Positions 58,031 to 64,000 of a DNA stretch of 64,000 nt are shown piece by piece. The DNA is taken from NCBI RefSeq assembly GCF_026210795.1, contig NC_089431.1, forward strand, positions 3,100,001-3,164,000. The letters run 5' to 3'. The notes below the pieces were generated by a model, which was given only the letters and a program-made list of their open reading frames with translations, ran no database searches and was not told the origin of the DNA. Positions within the stretch are counted from its first letter, which is position 1; every line of letters begins with the position of its first letter. The stretch is from Rhizophagus irregularis (taxonomy: Eukaryota > Glomeromycota > Glomeromycetes > Glomerales > Glomeraceae). The translations under genes and the position numbers were made by a program.

Positions 58031-60181
58031 TTAAAGTAAAAATCTTTTAAAATTACACTAATTTTCTTTTAAAAAAAGTAATTTTTTAATTATTTATAAT
58101 TTTAAAAAATAAATAATTCTTAATAAATATAATAGAAAAATATTTAATATTATTAAATTAATTTTAAATATTTTTATAAAGAAAATAACAAGTTGTAAAA
58201 ATATGAAAACAAGTTAATATTCAAAGTTTACTGATAGCAATAATTACTATATCAGTATTATGATATACTTTCAACTAGAATTAAAAATCTAATAAAAAAC
58301 TGGTTAGTATTATATTATAATTTTACTACTAATGATCATCACTATTGGTGATTTCAATTTATAATTTTATAATTAAAATATTTAATAAAAAATCAATTTT
58401 ATAATAAAAAATTGTTTAATTTTAAAACTATATAATATGTAAATATTTTTTAAATAATATAATAATTACCAATTTGTAATATTTATAAAGTATTATTAAA
58501 TTTACTGTATCAGTTTTGATAAAATAATAATTATTAGTATTAATAGTCTAATTTATAATAATAAATTTCTATTAATTAAAAAAACTTGATAAAAAAAAGG
58601 ATTATAGTTATTTTTTATTTTTTATTTTTTTTATTAATCGCTACATATTTATTAAGTAAAGTAAAGAAAGTATAATTGTAAATATAAAAGCAACTAAACT
58701 AAACTTTTAGGACAAAATAAATTACTTATTATTCTATTTGAAACCTTATATATATATATAAGACTATAATAAATTACCAGATTTCTTTAAAATGCTTAGT
58801 AATTTTCATATTGCATGAAAGTTTATAAATTTCTGATAAAATCATTCAAAAAATTTTTTTTATTTAAAAGCTAGTTTATTGTAGAATGACTCATCTAATT
58901 CCAAGTAGATATACCAGATCCAATCATTTATGCTTTTAAATTATCTAATATTTTTTTGATGATTTTTCTATTAATTAATTTAAATTAATAAAAATTAAAA
59001 ATTAAAATCCATTAATCCTATTAGTTTCTTTAATAGACCAATTTATATAAATCCAAAAAAATTAGGTAATATAAATAATATTAAATTTTCAGCTTAGATA
59101 ATCAACATTTCAGTATTCCAGTTCTTTTAAAAAAAAAACTAAGAGTAAAAACACCAAAATTTTAGGAAAAAAAAACTAAAAAATAAAAAGAAAAGTTATA
59201 ATCCTTAGAAAATCTAAAGGAAAAAATCAAGTAAAAAAAAGAAAGAAATCCCAAATTGCCATTTATTATTACTACCTTTTAAATATCAACTGATAATAAA
59301 GAAGAAGCCTACTTTCCAAATGATTATTCCTACTTTAACTGGTACTTCATAAAAAGATTTTTGTAACGCTTTCAAAAATAAAGAAACTAATGGAAAACTT
59401 TACACTAGTGTAGAATTCAAAGTCCAGCCATCCAGTATGTAATTATTACAACTTTTAGAAATTCAGTGAAAGAAAAGTTTCACAGAAGTAAAAATATTTT
59501 TAATAAGAACTGTTTCAAATTAAGTAACTTTACCAAAATTAAGAGAGTTTAAGGTTTATTTAAATTTTAAAAGAATTCTCTTGAAGTCTTTAAAAACTAC
59601 TAAAAGCACTTTACAACTATTTGAATAAAAAAAGTTAAACTTTTTCTTTAGTAACTTCTACTGGAAAATGGCCAAATAATTGGCTGTTATTTTTTAATTT
59701 AAAAGATAAATATATATTATATTTATAATTAACTTATATTTTTATGCATTTTTTTATTATAAATAAGTAAATACATTATATTATAATATAAGTTGTAAAA
59801 ACTATTTGAAATTTAAAATTATAATAGTTTGTTACTATAAAATATAGTTTAATATAAAATTTATTAAGCTTTATTGATAATATAATAGTAATAATACAAT
59901 ATATTATTTATTTTAAATTATTTATAATAATAATTTAAATGCATTTTTATAATTTTACATATTATAGATAAACCATTTTCCAATTTTACAAAAAAAAGAA
60001 ACAAAAATAATTTTATTTCTTAATTGACATAATTAATTTAGCAAAATGTTGGAATTTTACATCAAAGGTATTAAAGGGTACTTTATTAAGCTTTTGAGTT
60101 TAATAATAACTTTTAAACTAGAATCTAAATACAATATAAAATTCATAAGAAAATATCCATGTAATTCATACAATCAATATT

Positions 60182-63100
60182 TCATTTATTAACTAAAGAT
60201 TTTAATTCTGGTACAATATCTTCATGTATTAATAAAGCATCAATAAATCCTTTTGCGGGTCCATTGATTAATTTAGGTTCACTCTCATTTTTTACCTTAT
60301 CATCAATCTTTTTTGATCCATTCTGAATTACTTTACTATCAATATTATCACTATCAGCATTATCCCTATCTTGTTTAAATATAGATAAAACAAATTTGGT
60401 AAAGTCTTCAATTTCAACTTTTGTTCCACCTACTCCTTCCATACCCCCTATTCTCTCTTCCGAAATGATAGCATCCATCATAAGAATATCATTAGTGCCA
60501 TCAACATTATTATTGATGCCAACAATTTCATCAATACTAACATCAACTCCACCTACATTCTGAGTATCTTTTTTAATCATCATTAAAATGGATAAAGTCA
60601 TAATGCCTATAGAATAACTTTGTGTGTACATATCAATCTTTTTTTCTAATATTGACGGTAAAAAATCCATAAAAAATATTTTTATAAGTGTTTTAGGATG
60701 TAAATATTCATTCCAAGTATAATATATTGGTAATGTTAACAAAGATGCCCCTAACTCGGCTAAAAAAAATGGAAAGGTTATCGTTTTAAGTTAATGCGAT
60801 CAGAAGAAAAATTAGCAATAATATGAAAGCAAGATTTTGTAATTACCCGCACGTATTCCCATTCCTTTCTTACCGGCAGACAACACCTCCTGTAGAATTA
60901 TATATATATAATAATATTAATTTAAGATCATTTTTTATTTGATTAAAATAAAAACTTAAAATTCTTCACACACCTCAACAATAAGATCAACAAAGGTCCT
61001 AGGGCCGTTAATTTCTAAACAATTCCTAAATAACTCAATATCTAAATGATGTGGTCCCAACCAAGAAGATGGATTTATAATAAATTCATCAAACAAATTA
61101 TTAGCCGCTCCACCATTTCCTGTGATATATTCATACTCTGTATTAATATCATTATTAAAATAATTTTCTGATAAAAATATTTCATAAATTAAAGAAGGTT
61201 TATGTCTTCCTCCGTATATTATCGATTTAAACATCATTTTAAATCTATAATATAACTTTTCTGCTGGATGTTTTGTATTTCTCCAATCTAAAATTACAAA
61301 AAAAGAGGAATTAGAAAATAAAACACAATATAGAGTATAAAAAAAAAATAAAAAGAATTATTACTTGGAACCATCATTATTTTTGCTATCTTATTACGTA
61401 TAATATTTTCCGTATCTTCTATACTTGGTAAGCTGCCATTTTCTGATATAATATCAAATATTGATAATAATTTATTTCCAATCAATTTTATAATTGAATT
61501 TGGAAATGCTTCTTCTAGTATTAATCTGTTTAATACTTTAAATGAAATTGAAGATTTTCTAAAAAAAAAAAATCTCACTTTTCACTTTTTTTTTTAAAAA
61601 AAAACAGGTCCTTAATAAAATTAAACTTATATTTACCCTTTAAACAAAATATCATCACATAGCGATTGACATACACCAATTAAGGCATATGACATGTGTG
61701 GTTTAACAAAATGTGTGAATAATGGTTCAAGATTTATCATTGCAATTTCTATGTCTTCCGTTACTACTTTTTTTAATGCTTCTTTAAATATTGTTGGTGA
61801 TAATTCTATCAAACTTCTTGGACTAATCCTAATTAGGAAAATAATATATTAAAATTATAAATAACAATAATAGTAATAAAATTGAAATGAAATCGAATGT
61901 AAAAAAAAAATTTTTTATTACCGAATCAAATCTTCGGGGATTTCTTGACTTGCATCAGATAATGTCGAAACCAATCTTGTTATTATGCTTTTTTCCTGAT
62001 CAAGTGAATCTATATCATATGTACTTCCTGATTGTATAAGCCATTTATAACAAAATCCTTCATCATCATGAAGAACATCTTTAATATTTTTATGAAACTA
62101 TAAAATGAAAAAGAAAAAAATTTCTTTTTAATAAAATTTTGTAAATCAAATTGAAAATTCAAAGTTTTTGATTTTTTTACCTCATATCTATCAATCACAC
62201 TAATTAGAAATAAGAATATTGTCCCGAAATTTTCATAATCATGAAGGAGGGACTCTAAAAAAGTAAAAGATTAATAAATAAATATATGAAAAATCTATAA
62301 TGAATTATTTATACATACCCTTTGAATCTGCCTTGCTTACCCATGTATTACATAATCTTTCTAAAGATGAAATAAATTCTGAAGGATGCCGATATAAATG
62401 AATAATATCAAGCAATGTAGGAACATCCATAAGAGATCGACAAAGTGTAGCTAATGGAGCCACTTCTAGTTTTGTACTCCATTCACTCATTAACTATAAA
62501 AAAATAAGTCGAATTAAGAAAATATATGTTTTTTTAAAACCTTTTAATCTTTTAATAATATCGTACCTTAAATATCGTCTCAACTCGAGATTCTTGATGT
62601 AAAAAACTTGTTGTGGCGGTTGATACTAAATGATCAATAATTTGTCTACTTGGATCATCTAATATATTTCCTGCTGTTAATCCAACTGTATCTCCCCCAT
62701 CTATTTCATATTCAAGTTCTAAAAACCTATTAACAAATTCTTTTCTTACTAACTTTCTATTTAAACATACTCTCAATATATCAACTGTTATATCTGCAGC
62801 TCTAAATTAAACAAATACGATAAAATAACAATTAATGCATACATATATATATAATTTATTTGAAGATATTAAATTCTTACTGGAATATGTCATCTTCCAC
62901 AAGTTGATTACATGCATTAATTAAACCTTTAAACCCAAATAATTGATTTATAACACATTCATGACAATCATACTACAAAAATTCATTTCTCATTATTATT
63001 GAATAAAGACAAAATTTTTTTGAGAAGCCACATTTTACTACTTTACCTTATTTTCTTCAGAATATAATAAATTACCATTTTTAAATTTATTAGATTTTTT

Positions 63101-63620
63101 TAATTCTAACTTTTCAATTAATGAAGGTAATTTAACTAATACAAAACTTTTCCATAATAATGTGTGTTGTACCCTTCCTGTTGATGTTTTATCACATTCT
63201 TCAGCTAATCCTGTTAATGCTGACATCCATAATTCTACATAAAATTCATGATCACAAGAAACCTATGTTTAGTATTAATTTTTCGAATTATGTTAAAAAG
63301 TTGAATTATTATATTGATTGAAAAATAACTTTTTTTTAATAAAGAAGAAATGTAGATACCTGAATATGTTGCAATTTCTCTAAATATTCGACTGCCATAT
63401 CATCTGTCATAACGGGTCTAGTTTGTACCTTTAAAAAAAATATACTTTTTTTTTTAAAAAAAACATTCACATTCTCAATATGAATAACTAACATAATTTG
63501 AAAATAAAAGTCTATAAAAATTCATCAAAAAAAATTTACCAAATTATATGCAAAAAACATTATAGATATTGATGGTATAGCAGGTGAATTTATCACTCCA
63601 TTTGATTGATTATACTTCAT
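60182..63620 (-). CDS. MED5: Mediator of RNA polymerase II transcription subunit 5, 13 exons
   Basis: Exons 63620-63540, 63428-63360, 63262-63047, 62972-62881, 62801-62567, 62493-62319, 62254-62181, 62097-61922, 61828-61637, 61558-61365, 61287-60974, 60889-60847 and 60759-60182 join in phase to 812 residues. All donors are GT, mostly GTAA or GTAT, and all acceptors are AG; most introns are under 120 bp. Conserved-looking blocks are RPVMTDDMAVEYLEKLQHIQ, TLLDIIHLYRHPSEFISSLE, HDYENFGTIFLFLISVIDRY, SYALIGVCQSLCDDILF, WLGPHHLDIELFRNCLEING and AGKKGMGIRAAELGASLLTL. Med5 (yeast Nut1) belongs to the Mediator tail and links activators to RNA polymerase II in the nucleus. The length is shorter than many fungal Med5 proteins (often about 1000), so a missing 5' exon is possible. 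A hydrophilic insert (NNNVDGTNDIL, SDNIDSKVIQNGSKK) lies near the C-terminus. Confidence 0.75.
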
Positions 63621-64000
63621 CTTTTTTACTTTGCACGAAAAAGATAAATTGAATTCATCAATATTTTTTGTTTAAATAATAATTTACTTCCGTGACACAA
63701 AATGTAGATCAAACTGTATTGGGAAAAATAAGTTGTACAAAAAAGTAATATATAATAAAAGGATTAGGATTTAGGACTGATAATTCTCTATATTTACAAA
63801 CATATTAAGTATTTTATTTTATTTCTTTTAATTAAAAATCAATACGTAATGACTGTGTCAGGTCACTTCAGTTAATTAAAGAATTATGATATTAATTCAA
63901 GGATCATAATTTAAAATTTTGTTTTTTGAGAACCTTTTCATATTTAAAGAGAATAGAGAGAGGGATGGGATCTCTCCGTCTCTCGTATGTAATAACACTA
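63621..64000. other. Upstream region of MED5
   Basis: No coding sequence is seen. A purine-rich stretch near 63945-63975 (GAGAATAGAGAGAGGGATGG) and CTCTCCGTCTCTCG follow; this could hold the promoter or 5' leader of MED5 or of a divergent neighbour beyond the window. Confidence 0.4.

Larger units (their letters stand above)
56376..60181. other. AT-rich intergenic stretch downstream of MED5
   Basis: No gene is supported. It contains the element at 56659-56815, the palindromic repeat copy at 57915-58030, and otherwise A/T-rich low-complexity sequence. Confidence 0.5.

Overview
The window looks like nuclear DNA of an arbuscular-mycorrhizal (Glomeromycotina, Rhizophagus-like) fungus. It is very AT-rich. 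Its genes have many short introns with GTAAG-type donors and TAG acceptors. It is crowded with small inverted-repeat elements and tRNA-derived repeats, and it holds a transposase of the type expanded in that group. The taxonomic call rests on remembered protein families and is not verified. No bacterial operons, rRNA, intact tRNA genes or CRISPR arrays were seen.

Layout. 1-8777 is gene-free AT-rich DNA with small DNA transposons: a TA-flanked element at 3431-4386, and a 2.1-kb TA-flanked element at 5796-7926 that carries a 1.2-kb fold-back element nested inside it. 8778-21837 reads as one 13-kb CACTA/Plavaka-like transposon. It has matching inverted termini, a 3-bp TAA duplication and GATATC-rich arrays just inside both ends. 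It holds a decayed spliced transposase (minus strand), a Myb/SANT-like DNA-binding protein (minus) and a spliced acidic accessory gene of unknown function (plus). 22349-22642 may encode a small secreted acidic protein. 24740-26040 is a broken remnant of a repeated replication/helicase-like protein.

26011-36330 is a segment of about 3.6 kb present three times head to tail. Each copy carries an intronless gene for an IFI6/IFI27 (ISG12)-like membrane protein, a second decayed gene fragment with an SPX-like pattern, and assorted miniature elements. 37990-43484 is a minus-strand cluster of three spliced genes for secreted cysteine-rich surface proteins. Two have one transmembrane span and a Gln-rich tail; the middle one ends in a GPI-anchor-like signal.

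43485-49241 is mostly AT-rich, but it includes an unusual array of roughly 30-nt micro-exon-like cassettes (47120-48185). 49522-55700 has a clearly higher GC content. It consists of three head-to-tail units of about 1 kb with tRNA-like modules, followed by a two-ORF retroelement-like unit that shares the same short 3' tail. 60182-63620 is the best conventional gene, a 13-exon gene that I read as Mediator subunit 5. Apart from MED5, the surface-protein cluster and the IFI-like triplication, the window is a repeat-driven accessory landscape.
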